From Gynuella sunshinyii YC6258 (GTDB lineage: Bacteria > Pseudomonadota > Gammaproteobacteria > Pseudomonadales > Natronospirillaceae): a stretch of 64,000 bases of DNA. The translations under genes were made by a program, and so were the position numbers. The stretch is from the NCBI RefSeq assembly GCF_000940805.1, contig NZ_CP007142.1, forward strand, positions 2,518,593 to 2,582,592, in the 5' to 3' direction. Below are positions 56,516 to 64,000 of this stretch, piece after piece. Each line of letters starts with the position of its first letter. Positions within the stretch are counted from its first letter, which is position 1. The notes beneath the pieces were generated by a model. That model saw only the letters and a program-made list of their open reading frames with translations, made no database searches and was not told the origin of the DNA.

Positions 56516-57446
56516 CCCTGGTCATGATGAATTTCTGGTACATGAATGCAAACAGAACACAGGCAACAAACAACATGACACCAACACTGCTGCCCAAGCC
56601 GACTCGCATGCGGACAATGCCGTATTGGTATAAATAGGTGACGATGGTATGGCTGCTGTTGGCTGGGCCGCCGTTGGTTAATGGGATGACCATTTCAAAA
56701 AATTGTAGAGCACCGATAATGCTGAAAAATATAGATAACTGAATAGCGTGTTTTATTAGTGGTAGTTTGATTCGAATGATGGTTTGCCAGCGACTGGCAC
56801 CGTCCAGTTTGGCTGCTTCAAGCAGATCTCTGGGAATCCCCTGCAGGCCGGCGATATAGATCATCATGTGATAGCCGGTATATTTCCATATAGTTACCAA
56901 TAGAATAGCATTGAAAGCAGAATCCTTGTCCGCGAGAGGATAGTAACCTTCGGCGCCAAAGAATCTGGATATTTGACCAACTAGTCCATAATCTCCGTCA
57001 TAGACATAACGCCATATAAGGCCGGCGACAACATCTGCAAGAATGAACGGCAAAAAATAAATCAATCGGAACAGGCTGTTAAGGCGCCCTTGCTCCGCAA
57101 CCATAAGGGCAATAGCCATGGCAACCGGCAATTGCACACACAATGAAACGGCAATGAGTTTCAGGGTATTCAGTACTGCTGTGTGAAAGACTGAATGTTT
57201 CAATACCAGTAAGTAATTACCCCAGCCGTTCCATTCGCCCGAGTCAGAAATTGCCGTCAGCCCTTTCCATTTAAAGAAACTGTAGTAGATGGCTTCTGAA
57301 ATAGGCATGGCAACAAACAAAGTAAATAATACCAGTGCCGGAGGCAGGAAAAAGAGTAATGTTGTTAGTCGGCTACCCATGTTGCGCGTATACAGCCATT
57401 GCTGAAAAGCTGCCCAAGGGGTGCCTTTTGAATTTATAGAAGACAT
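56508..57446 (-). CDS. Carbohydrate ABC transporter permease (MalF type)
   Basis: The 312-residue CUT1 permease has six helices and the EAA loop EAAKLDGASRWQTIIRIKLPLIKH. It pairs with the MalG-type permease encoded next to it to form the membrane channel. It follows the binding protein after 101 bp that hold a hairpin. No ATP-binding subunit gene lies in the locus. Confidence 0.93.
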   Translation of the reverse strand: MSSINSKGTPWAAFQQWLYTRNMGSRLTTLLFFLPPALVLFTLFVAMPISEAIYYSFFKWKGLTAISDSGEWNGWGNYLLVLKHSVFHTAVLNTLKLIAVSLCVQLPVAMAIALMVAEQGRLNSLFRLIYFLPFILADVVAGLIWRYVYDGDYGLVGQISRFFGAEGYYPLADKDSAFNAILLVTIWKYTGYHMMIYIAGLQGIPRDLLEAAKLDGASRWQTIIRIKLPLIKHAIQLSIFFSIIGALQFFEMVIPLTNGGPANSSHTIVTYLYQYGIVRMRVGLGSSVGVMLFVACVLFAFMYQKFIMTRDD

Positions 57447-57508
57447 GGCTTAGCGCCCTTTTTTTGTTAACTCAGGGAAAAATGTTTAGTGTGAACGTTT
57501 TCAGAGTT

Positions 57509-57540
57509 ATGGACCGGATTAATGGTAAGAGCCGGCCCAT
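57509..57540 (-). other. Hairpin between binding-protein and permease genes
   Basis: ATGG-CCGG and CCGG-CCAT pair with one mismatch around a 14-nt loop. Such hairpins after a binding-protein gene often stop part of the transcripts or protect the upstream mRNA, so that the binding protein is made in excess. Confidence 0.4.
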
Positions 57541-57547
57541 ATTTATG

Positions 57548-58804
57548 TCAGCGCATTTCCCAAGCTTCCTGGAGCATTTCAACTGCGCCTTTTGCGTCTA
57601 TGTCGCCAGTTGCCAGCATGGCAGAAAAGTCATTGATGGTTCCGCCAATGTCGGCACCCAAGGCCTGATCCAAATAGACCTGATGCCATTGGGCGTTGGC
57701 AATGTTGGCAGCAATTTGTTGGCGAAATGGATCTTCAACACCATCGTCAGCACCTTTGGCTACCGGAATAATAACGCCGGCTTTTGCCAGTCTCATTTGC
57801 TGCGGCTTGGCCAGAAAATATTCCATCCATTTGACCGCGGTATCTGTCCCACCGTCTTTACTGAAAGCAAAACCAGTAACGCCCCCTAAGGTATCGCTAC
57901 CGCTGCCTTTGCCGCCCTTAACGCTGGGGAAGTTAAAGAAGCCCAACTGATTACGGGGAATTCCCTGTTTGTCAGCTGAGTTGTCTTTTTGAACAGTCAT
58001 TTCCCAGTCGCCCATTAAATGCATGGCTGCTTCCTGATCTCCGAATTTACCTGAGGCATCTCCATAGGTTGCCGCAGCGTATCCTGGTTGGAAGGGATCC
58101 AGTGCAACCAGCTGCTGGAACAGCTTGCCGGCTTGTACGTAGTCTGGATTATCCCAATCAATATCACCGGCCATAGCAGCATTGAAAGTACTTGCTCCGC
58201 CGGTACGCATCGCAAGATACGTCCAGTAAAAATGTGCCGGCCATTTATCAGCTGCACCGAGAGCAATTGGGGTAACACCTGCTTTTTTAAGTTTTTTGAC
58301 AGCGTTCAAAAAATCATCCCAGGTTTTTATGTCATCTCCTTTGACGCCAGCTTTGGCAAACAATGCTTTGTTGTACCAAAATCCAACCTGAGCAAGGGTG
58401 TAGGGAACACCATAAATATGCTGTTTATACGTAAACGCAGATAATGATCCTTCACTTAGAGTTGCTTTAAGAGTTGCGCTTTTGGCTGTTATGTCATCAA
58501 GTACGCCATATTTGGCGCGGTCAATAAAGTTACCCCCACCCCAGCTGTAAAAGATGTTTGGTCGGTTATCTGATTGCAGCAGAGTTGGCAGTTTGGCTTT
58601 GAACTGCTCGTTTTCCATATACTGCATTTCAATTTTGACTCCAGGATGCTGGGCTTCAAATTCGCGGGCGAACTGATCCCAAAGGGCTTGTTGTTCCGGT
58701 TTGTTTTCTTCATGCAACATGGTAACGGTTTCGGCCTGGGACATGGTTGCAATAGTCGAAAATGACCACAACGCGAGCGCTGTGAGCGATTGCAAAAATT
58801 TCAT
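57548..58804 (-). CDS. Sugar ABC transporter substrate-binding protein
   Basis: The 418-residue family 1 extracellular solute-binding protein has a signal peptide (FLQSLTALALWSFSTIATMSQA, about 24 residues) and the two-lobed binding fold (VTMLHEENKPEQQALWDQFAREFEAQHPG, VPYTLAQVGFWYNKALFAKAG, TDTAVKWMEYFLAKP, in parts). It captures an oligosaccharide in the periplasm, probably xylo-oligosaccharide given the GH43 gene. It is the first gene of the operon, divergent from the regulator. Confidence 0.93.
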   Translation of the reverse strand: MKFLQSLTALALWSFSTIATMSQAETVTMLHEENKPEQQALWDQFAREFEAQHPGVKIEMQYMENEQFKAKLPTLLQSDNRPNIFYSWGGGNFIDRAKYGVLDDITAKSATLKATLSEGSLSAFTYKQHIYGVPYTLAQVGFWYNKALFAKAGVKGDDIKTWDDFLNAVKKLKKAGVTPIALGAADKWPAHFYWTYLAMRTGGASTFNAAMAGDIDWDNPDYVQAGKLFQQLVALDPFQPGYAAATYGDASGKFGDQEAAMHLMGDWEMTVQKDNSADKQGIPRNQLGFFNFPSVKGGKGSGSDTLGGVTGFAFSKDGGTDTAVKWMEYFLAKPQQMRLAKAGVIIPVAKGADDGVEDPFRQQIAANIANAQWHQVYLDQALGADIGGTINDFSAMLATGDIDAKGAVEMLQEAWEMR

Positions 58805-58897
58805 TACGAACTCCCGATATATTGTTTTTGTTTTGATCAGATAGATGGCTTCCAGAGATGCTTTAACTCATACCCTGAAAATCTATTGTGCTAAGCA

Positions 58898-58916
58898 GTG
58901 TAATGAATGGTGTAAT
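58898..58916. promoter_or_regulatory. Direct-repeat operator candidate
   Basis: GTGTAAT occurs at 58898-58904 and 58910-58916, 12 bp apart start to start. It lies about 94 bp upstream of the binding-protein start, in the divergent promoter region, and fits an AraC-type half-site pair. Confidence 0.4.
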
Positions 58917-58991
58917 TCCGATATATTGCTAAAACTCACAAAATGATTATGAAATATGCGAAATTGCGTTTGAATTGTGCGGGTGTTGATT

Positions 58992-60164
58992 ATGACCTTG
59001 AGCAAGGAACAGAATGTACTGGTATTGCTGGATGTTAAGCATCCGTATGACCGAATGCTCATCGATGGTATGGTCGAGGCGCTGCAAAACTCGAATGATA
59101 ATTTGCAAATGTCCTTTATGGCTTACGATGAGGCTCTGCTGGTGGCTCAGGATGACCATTGGGATGCCATTGTTGCGGATTTTGATCGGCCAGGAAATGT
59201 TGAGTTGTGTCGGCGACTTCAGGTTCCGGTCGTGGGTCTGATGAGCTATCACCATGTATTACCGGAAATCCAATTGCCGGGGCTCATTTATGTTGCCCCC
59301 GATACCCAGTCTATTGTGGTGAAAGCATTGGAACACCTGGTTGCCTGTGGCGTGCGGCAGTTTGGCTATTTTTCCGGAATGGCTGCAGAAATAGGATTAT
59401 GGGCTGAACAGCGTGAGAACCTGTTCCGGCAGTGCGTTGAAGAGAATGGCTATCAATGGTTGGGAGGCTTTGACACATTTACCATTCGGCAACATCTTAC
59501 CCAGGGAACATATGGTCACAGAGGATATTTGTGCGCCAGTGATACCCAGGCCCGGCAGCTTATTACCCTGGCGGGGAAACTGCAGCTGAATGTACCGGGT
59601 GATCTTGCGATTATTGGCATTGACAATGATGCTGTCGAGAACCAATTGTCCAAAGTACCAATATGCACTGTACCGTTGGATCCCAGGCAGTTAGGTGTGG
59701 CGGCGTATAATGCGTTGCGTGAACTTAGAGACATCCAGTCGTGCCAGCATCATTTGGTGAGCTCTGGAGATGTCGTCAATCGGCTGTCTGCCTATCTGTC
59801 TGTCAGTGATGATGCACTGGTGTCAAAAGCCATGAAGTACATTTATTGTCACTACCATCGCCCGATTAAAGCTGAGCAGATCATCGTTGAATGTCATACT
59901 TCCAGAAGTACGCTTGAAAGTCGCTTTAAGAAGCATCTTCATAAAACCATCCACCAGGTTTTACATGAAGTCAGGTTGAAGCACGCTAAAGAGCTGCTTT
60001 CCCATACCGATACACCCATTGAAGATATCGCCCTTCAATGCGGCCTTTCCAGTATTCAATATCTCTACTATCTGTTTCGCAAGGAAGTTGGGATGACACC
60101 CAATCAGTATCGTCTCGAATTCAGCCATAAGCACAGGGACTCTCCGTTCACTTCGCGGATCTGA
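58992..60164 (+). CDS. XylR-like regulator (LacI-type sensor plus AraC HTH)
   Basis: The 390-residue protein joins a periplasmic-binding-like sugar sensor (about 1-270; NVLVLLDVKHPYDRMLIDG, VACGVRQFGYFSG, LAIIGIDNDAVENQLSKVPICTVPLDPRQLG) to an AraC-type double helix-turn-helix (about 285-385; IIVECHTSRSTLESRFKKHL, PIEDIALQCGLSSIQYLYYLFRKEVGMTPNQYR). That layout is the one of E. coli XylR, which responds to D-xylose. It is divergent from the transport operon and is its likely activator. The ATG at 58992 follows GGGTG; a GTG 15 bp upstream is an alternative. Confidence 0.9.
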   Translation: MTLSKEQNVLVLLDVKHPYDRMLIDGMVEALQNSNDNLQMSFMAYDEALLVAQDDHWDAIVADFDRPGNVELCRRLQVPVVGLMSYHHVLPEIQLPGLIYVAPDTQSIVVKALEHLVACGVRQFGYFSGMAAEIGLWAEQRENLFRQCVEENGYQWLGGFDTFTIRQHLTQGTYGHRGYLCASDTQARQLITLAGKLQLNVPGDLAIIGIDNDAVENQLSKVPICTVPLDPRQLGVAAYNALRELRDIQSCQHHLVSSGDVVNRLSAYLSVSDDALVSKAMKYIYCHYHRPIKAEQIIVECHTSRSTLESRFKKHLHKTIHQVLHEVRLKHAKELLSHTDTPIEDIALQCGLSSIQYLYYLFRKEVGMTPNQYRLEFSHKHRDSPFTSRI

Positions 60165-60174
60165 GTTGTTTTTT

Positions 60175-60206
60175 GAGCTTTCAGGAGGTCTGCCTCCTAA
60201 AGCTCT
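60175..60206. other. Strong hairpin before alaS
   Basis: GAGCTTT-C-AGGAGG and CCTCCT-AAAGCTC form a 13-bp stem with a single bulged C and a TCTG loop. No T-run follows on either strand. It may end the regulator transcript or be part of the alaS leader. Confidence 0.45.
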
Positions 60207-60403
60207 GCTGAGCAATAACGGGGTGGTTGTTTTGCACATATTGATCGGCAATTTGGGTTTTTTTCAGTCTATGGCAGGTTTTGATGGCAACTGTTGTCAT
60301 CTTCTATAGGATCTGGATAACAGGTAGATTGCGACTGGGCCAGCGTCATTGTAGTATTCTCGGCCCTTCAACTCCCCGTAAATGGCTTCTGGAAGCGAAA
60401 TTC

Positions 60404-63007
60404 ATGAAGAGTTCTGAAATTAGAGAGCGTTTTCTATCTTTTTTTGAGAAAAATGGACACACCCGCATCGACAGCAGCTCGCTGGTACCGGTAAATGATC
60501 CCACCTTACTGTTCACCAATGCCGGTATGAACCAGTTCAAAGAGGTATTTCTCGGACTGGATGTCAGAGATTATAACCGCGCAACCACGTCCCAGCGTTG
60601 TGTTCGTGCAGGTGGCAAGCATAATGACCTGGAGAACGTTGGTTATACTGCCAGACACCATACCTTTTTTGAAATGCTGGGGAATTTCAGTTTCGGGGAC
60701 TATTTCAAAGAAGATGCTATCCGCTATGCGTGGACATTTTTGACCGAAGAGTTGGGGCTGCCCAAAGACAGGCTCTGGGTCACTGTTCATTATGAAGATA
60801 AAGAAGCAGAAGATATCTGGTTGAACAAAATGGGCATTGACCCTAATCGATTCTCCCGTATGGGCGATAAAGATAACTTCTGGATGATGGGAGATACTGG
60901 CCCCTGTGGTCCTTGTTCCGAGATTTTTTATGACCATGGTCCGGAAGTGGCTGGTGGTCCTCCAGGCAGCGAAGGCGATGATCTTGACCGCTATATCGAG
61001 ATCTGGAATCTCGTATTTATGCAGTTTGATCAACAGCCGGATGGTTCTCGGGTTAACCTTCCCAAGCCCTCCGTAGATACTGGCATGGGGCTGGAACGCT
61101 TGTCTGCGGTTTTGCAGCATGTGCACTCAAATTATGAAATTGATTTATTCCAGGCATTGATAAAGGCTGCAGCCAAAGTCACTGGTGCATCCAATCTGGA
61201 AGATAAATCCCTGCGTGTCATTGCTGACCATATCCGTTCAGCGGCGTTTCTTGTGGTCGATGGAGTTATGCCTTCCAATGAGGGGCGTGGTTATGTGTTG
61301 CGTCGCATTATTCGCCGGGCCATACGTCACGGTCATAAAGTGGGCCAGAAAGGTGTGTTTTTCTACCAGTTGGTGGATGCGTTGGTGGCGGAAATGGGAC
61401 AGCCTTATCCGGAGCTGGCGCGATTGGCTGAACAGGTCAAAAAAGTGCTGCGTCAGGAAGAGGAACAGTTTGCCAAAACGCTGGATAATGGAATGCGTCT
61501 GTTGACTGAAGTGATTGAAGGGCTGGAAGGTCAGGTTATTCCGGGAGAAACGGTGTTCAAGTTGTATGACACATACGGCTTCCCGCTGGATTTGACTGCT
61601 GATATTGCCCGTGAGCATGATCTCATTATTGATGAAGATGGCTTTAATAAATCAATGGAGCGTCAGCGTAAGCTGTCGCAGGAATCCAGCGATTTCTCAA
61701 TGAAAATTGAGCAGGTCATTGATTTTGGCTCTAAGACGGAATTCAGTGGTTACGAGGTTTTATCTGATGATGCTGTTGTGGCGGCATTGTTGGATGGTGA
61801 GCAGAATATGGTGGCCGCTTTGGCGGAAAATACCGAAGGTGCGGTTGTCCTCGATAAAACTGCTTTTTATGCCGAGAGCGGCGGACAGGCAGGTGATGTT
61901 GGTGTGATTGAGTGGCCAGGGGGGCGCTTTGAAGTACGCGATACCATTAAAAATGGTGATAATCACGTTCATTACGGCAAAGTGGTGAAAGGAGAACTGA
62001 CCAAGTCTTCACCCGTGAAAGCTCTGGTGGATCAGACTAAGCGTGCGACCACGGCCAAGCATCATAGTGCTACGCATCTGTTACATGCTGCTTTACGGCA
62101 GGTGTTGGGTGAGCATGTACAGCAGAAAGGATCACTGGTGACATTTGATCGCCTGCGCTTTGACTTCTCTCATTTCGAACCGGTGACCGTTGCTCAGCTT
62201 ACCGAGATAGAGCAGATCGTTAACCAGCAGGTCATTGCCAATACCCCGGTTCAGACTGAACTGATGCCGATTGACAAGGCAAAAGAAAAGGGTGCGATGG
62301 CGCTGTTTGGTGAAAAGTATGGTGACGAGGTCAGAGTATTGACCATGGGGGAAAATAACTACTCTGTCGAACTATGTGGTGGAACCCATGTCAGCAGAAC
62401 CGGAGATATCGGCCTGGTCAAACTGGTTGCGGAGACGGGCATTGCCGCTGGTGTTCGAAGAATTGAAGCAGTAGCCGGACCTTATGCTCTGGCTTACGTC
62501 AATACTATGGAGCAGTCACTGCACAATATCGCAGGATTGTTGAAGGCTTCTTCAAGTAATGTTCAGGACAAGGTTCAGGGTTTGTTGCAGAAAAACCGAC
62601 AGATGGAGAAAGAGCTGGATCAGCTTAAATCCAAGCTGGCCAGTAGCCAAGGGTCAGATCTGGTTTCAAAAGCGGAGGAGGTTGGTGGCACCAAAGTACT
62701 CGCGGTTAAGGTGGATGGGGTAGACCAGAAAGCTTTGGCTGAGCTGATGGATCAGTTGAAAAATAAACTGGGCTCCTGTGTGGTGGTGCTGGCCAGTGTT
62801 ATCGATGGTAAAGGACAGCTGGCGGTCGGAGTTTCCAAAGATCTGACCAGCCGTATTAAAGCCGGAGAACTGGTTAATTATGTTGCTGGGCAGCTGGATG
62901 GCAAAGGTGGTGGCAAGCCTGATCTTGCTCGTGCCGGATTTGCTGATATCCAGAATATTGAGAGAGTTTTGGCCGTGGTGCCTTCCTGGGTTGGGGAGAA
63001 CCTTTGA
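60404..63007 (+). CDS. alaS: Alanyl-tRNA synthetase
   Basis: The 867-residue class II synthetase charges tRNA-Ala and edits mischarged Ser and Gly. It has the N-terminal motif ([19 protein letters not shown]), motif 2 ([31 protein letters not shown], in parts), the editing site with [12 protein letters not shown] and [12 protein letters not shown], and the C-terminal C-Ala domain. The frame is open for 41 codons upstream without homology, and the ATG at 60404 with GGAAG upstream is the family start. lysC follows after 119 bp. Confidence 0.97.
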   Translation: MKSSEIRERFLSFFEKNGHTRIDSSSLVPVNDPTLLFTNAGMNQFKEVFLGLDVRDYNRATTSQRCVRAGGKHNDLENVGYTARHHTFFEMLGNFSFGDYFKEDAIRYAWTFLTEELGLPKDRLWVTVHYEDKEAEDIWLNKMGIDPNRFSRMGDKDNFWMMGDTGPCGPCSEIFYDHGPEVAGGPPGSEGDDLDRYIEIWNLVFMQFDQQPDGSRVNLPKPSVDTGMGLERLSAVLQHVHSNYEIDLFQALIKAAAKVTGASNLEDKSLRVIADHIRSAAFLVVDGVMPSNEGRGYVLRRIIRRAIRHGHKVGQKGVFFYQLVDALVAEMGQPYPELARLAEQVKKVLRQEEEQFAKTLDNGMRLLTEVIEGLEGQVIPGETVFKLYDTYGFPLDLTADIAREHDLIIDEDGFNKSMERQRKLSQESSDFSMKIEQVIDFGSKTEFSGYEVLSDDAVVAALLDGEQNMVAALAENTEGAVVLDKTAFYAESGGQAGDVGVIEWPGGRFEVRDTIKNGDNHVHYGKVVKGELTKSSPVKALVDQTKRATTAKHHSATHLLHAALRQVLGEHVQQKGSLVTFDRLRFDFSHFEPVTVAQLTEIEQIVNQQVIANTPVQTELMPIDKAKEKGAMALFGEKYGDEVRVLTMGENNYSVELCGGTHVSRTGDIGLVKLVAETGIAAGVRRIEAVAGPYALAYVNTMEQSLHNIAGLLKASSSNVQDKVQGLLQKNRQMEKELDQLKSKLASSQGSDLVSKAEEVGGTKVLAVKVDGVDQKALAELMDQLKNKLGSCVVVLASVIDGKGQLAVGVSKDLTSRIKAGELVNYVAGQLDGKGGGKPDLARAGFADIQNIERVLAVVPSWVGENL

Positions 63008-63126
63008 CCGGGAACAATAGAATCGCGGGTGAAGATGCAACAATGATTTTATTTATTGTTTAATTCACCCTTTGTTGGGTGCTGCATTCTGTGCAGTTCT
63101 TATTAACCTAAAAGAAAATATTGACT

Positions 63127-64000
63127 ATGGCGCTATACGTTCAAAAATTTGGTGGGACCTCAGTTGGCAGTATTGAGCGAATTGGTGTTGTTGCTGACAA
63201 AGTAAAGAGCTTTAGGGATCAGGGTCATGATGTTGTTGTGGTTGTATCAGCAATGTCTGGTGAGACAAACCGGCTGCTAGCCCTGGCTTCAGAGATTTCC
63301 AAAAAGCCAACACCACGGGAATTGGATGCGCTCGTATCAACCGGTGAGCAGGTGACCATTGCTTTGCTTTCTATGGCGTTGAATGAGCGTGGCTGTCCGG
63401 CTAAGTCTTATACAGGCGGGCAGATAAAAATACTGACTGATAGTGCTTTTACCAAGGCTCGTATCCAGCATATTGATGTGGATTCAATTCGCTCCGATTT
63501 GAAAACCGGCAAAGTGGTGGTTGTGGCCGGATTTCAGGGGGTTGACCCTGAGGGCAATATTACAACTCTTGGTAGAGGTGGGTCGGATACAACCGGGGTG
63601 GCGCTGGCAGCTGCATTAAGTGCTGATGAATGTCAGATATATACGGATGTTGACGGTGTTTATACCACTGATCCTCGGGTTGAACCCAGGGCCCGTCGAC
63701 TGGATAAAATTACTTTTGATGAAATGCTGGAAATGGCCAGTCAGGGCTCAAAAGTATTACAAATTCGTTCTGTTGAATTCGCTGGAAAATACAATGTACC
63801 GTTACGTGTTTTGTCCTCTTTTACTGAAGGACGGGGCACTCTTATTTCCCTGGAGGATGAGGATCCTATGGAACAGCCAGTCATATCTGGAATAGCTTTT
63901 AATCGTGATGAAGCAAAAATCACTGTATTGGGGGTTCCCGATATACCGGGTGTAGCCTCCAGAATTCTGGGACCGGTCAGTGCGGCGAACATTGAAGTCG
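63127..64000 (+). CDS. lysC: Aspartate kinase, cut by window end
   Basis: The first 291 codons read as aspartokinase: VQKFGGTSVGS at the start, STGEQVTIALLSMALN, TLGRGGSDTTGVALAAAL, YTDVDGVYTTDPR and SVEFAGKYNVPLRVLSSF. The ACT domain begins near the end (ITVLGVPDIPGVAS). It phosphorylates aspartate for lysine, threonine and methionine synthesis. It is the monofunctional kinase that follows alaS in the Pseudomonas order, with csrA expected next. Confidence 0.95.
   Translation, partial: MALYVQKFGGTSVGSIERIGVVADKVKSFRDQGHDVVVVVSAMSGETNRLLALASEISKKPTPRELDALVSTGEQVTIALLSMALNERGCPAKSYTGGQIKILTDSAFTKARIQHIDVDSIRSDLKTGKVVVVAGFQGVDPEGNITTLGRGGSDTTGVALAAALSADECQIYTDVDGVYTTDPRVEPRARRLDKITFDEMLEMASQGSKVLQIRSVEFAGKYNVPLRVLSSFTEGRGTLISLEDEDPMEQPVISGIAFNRDEAKITVLGVPDIPGVASRILGPVSAANIEV

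Noticed and set aside
60281-60403. In-frame extension upstream of AlaS
   Set aside because: The 41 codons are not family-like, and the ATG at 60404 has a good ribosome binding site.

Overview
The window looks like a chromosomal segment of a free-living gammaproteobacterium with moderate GC content. Its gene orders match those known from Pseudomonas and Oceanospirillales-type genomes: rpoE-rseA-rseB-rseC-mucD-lepA-lepB-DUF4845-rnc-era-recO; gacS facing cysM-rlmD-relA-mazG; nlpD-rpoS facing fdxA; mutS facing pncC-recA-recX; alaS-lysC. A member of the Saccharospirillaceae or a relative is my guess, but the sequence alone does not prove it. I see no rRNA, tRNA, CRISPR array, insertion sequence or prophage.

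Layout. 0-3.3 kb is an accessory patch: the 5' part of a glutathione S-transferase gene, two broken remnants (VOC and SRPBCC/AHSA1 families), then a pyridoxamine-oxidase-like protein, an NTF2-like DUF1348 protein and an AhpD-like protein, divergent from a LysR regulator. 3.8-9 kb is a cell-wall and lipoate block (rlpA, dacA, ybeD, lipB, lipA) followed by a GNAT protein and yqcC. 9-15 kb holds sodB, a membrane-anchored coiled-coil protein, a small zinc-ribbon gene behind a good candidate Fur box, a YbfF esterase, a YkgJ-type Cys-cluster protein, an HDOD protein, ygfZ and sdhE-ygfX. 15-26.7 kb is nadB facing the envelope-stress operon (rpoE to mucD), which runs into lepA, lepB, rnc, era and recO. 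26.8-35.1 kb is the hybrid kinase GacS/BarA, cysM, rlmD, relA and mazG. 35.4-39.4 kb is the miaB-ybeZ-ybeY-corC cluster without lnt beside it, and with a small basic protein at its end.

39.5-42.6 kb is the least understood part: a DUF1820 gene, tiny membrane proteins, about 1 kb with no convincing gene, and two tandem, clearly related genes of no family I recognise. 42.9-53.5 kb holds proS, a FemAB-like acyltransferase, nlpD-rpoS, fdxA, mutS, pncC and recA (with a LexA box)-recX. 54-60.2 kb is a carbohydrate locus placed between recX and alaS: a GH43 beta-xylosidase, two ABC permeases, a sugar-binding protein and a divergent XylR-like regulator. The window ends with alaS and the first 291 codons of lysC.

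How it fits together: stress control dominates. RpoE with its anti-sigma system, GacS, RelA, RpoS and RecA are all here. Two sigma-E-type promoters can be read, one before rpoE and one before mucD. The xylosidase has no signal peptide, so the locus probably imports xylo-oligosaccharides and cleaves them in the cytoplasm, using an ATPase encoded elsewhere.
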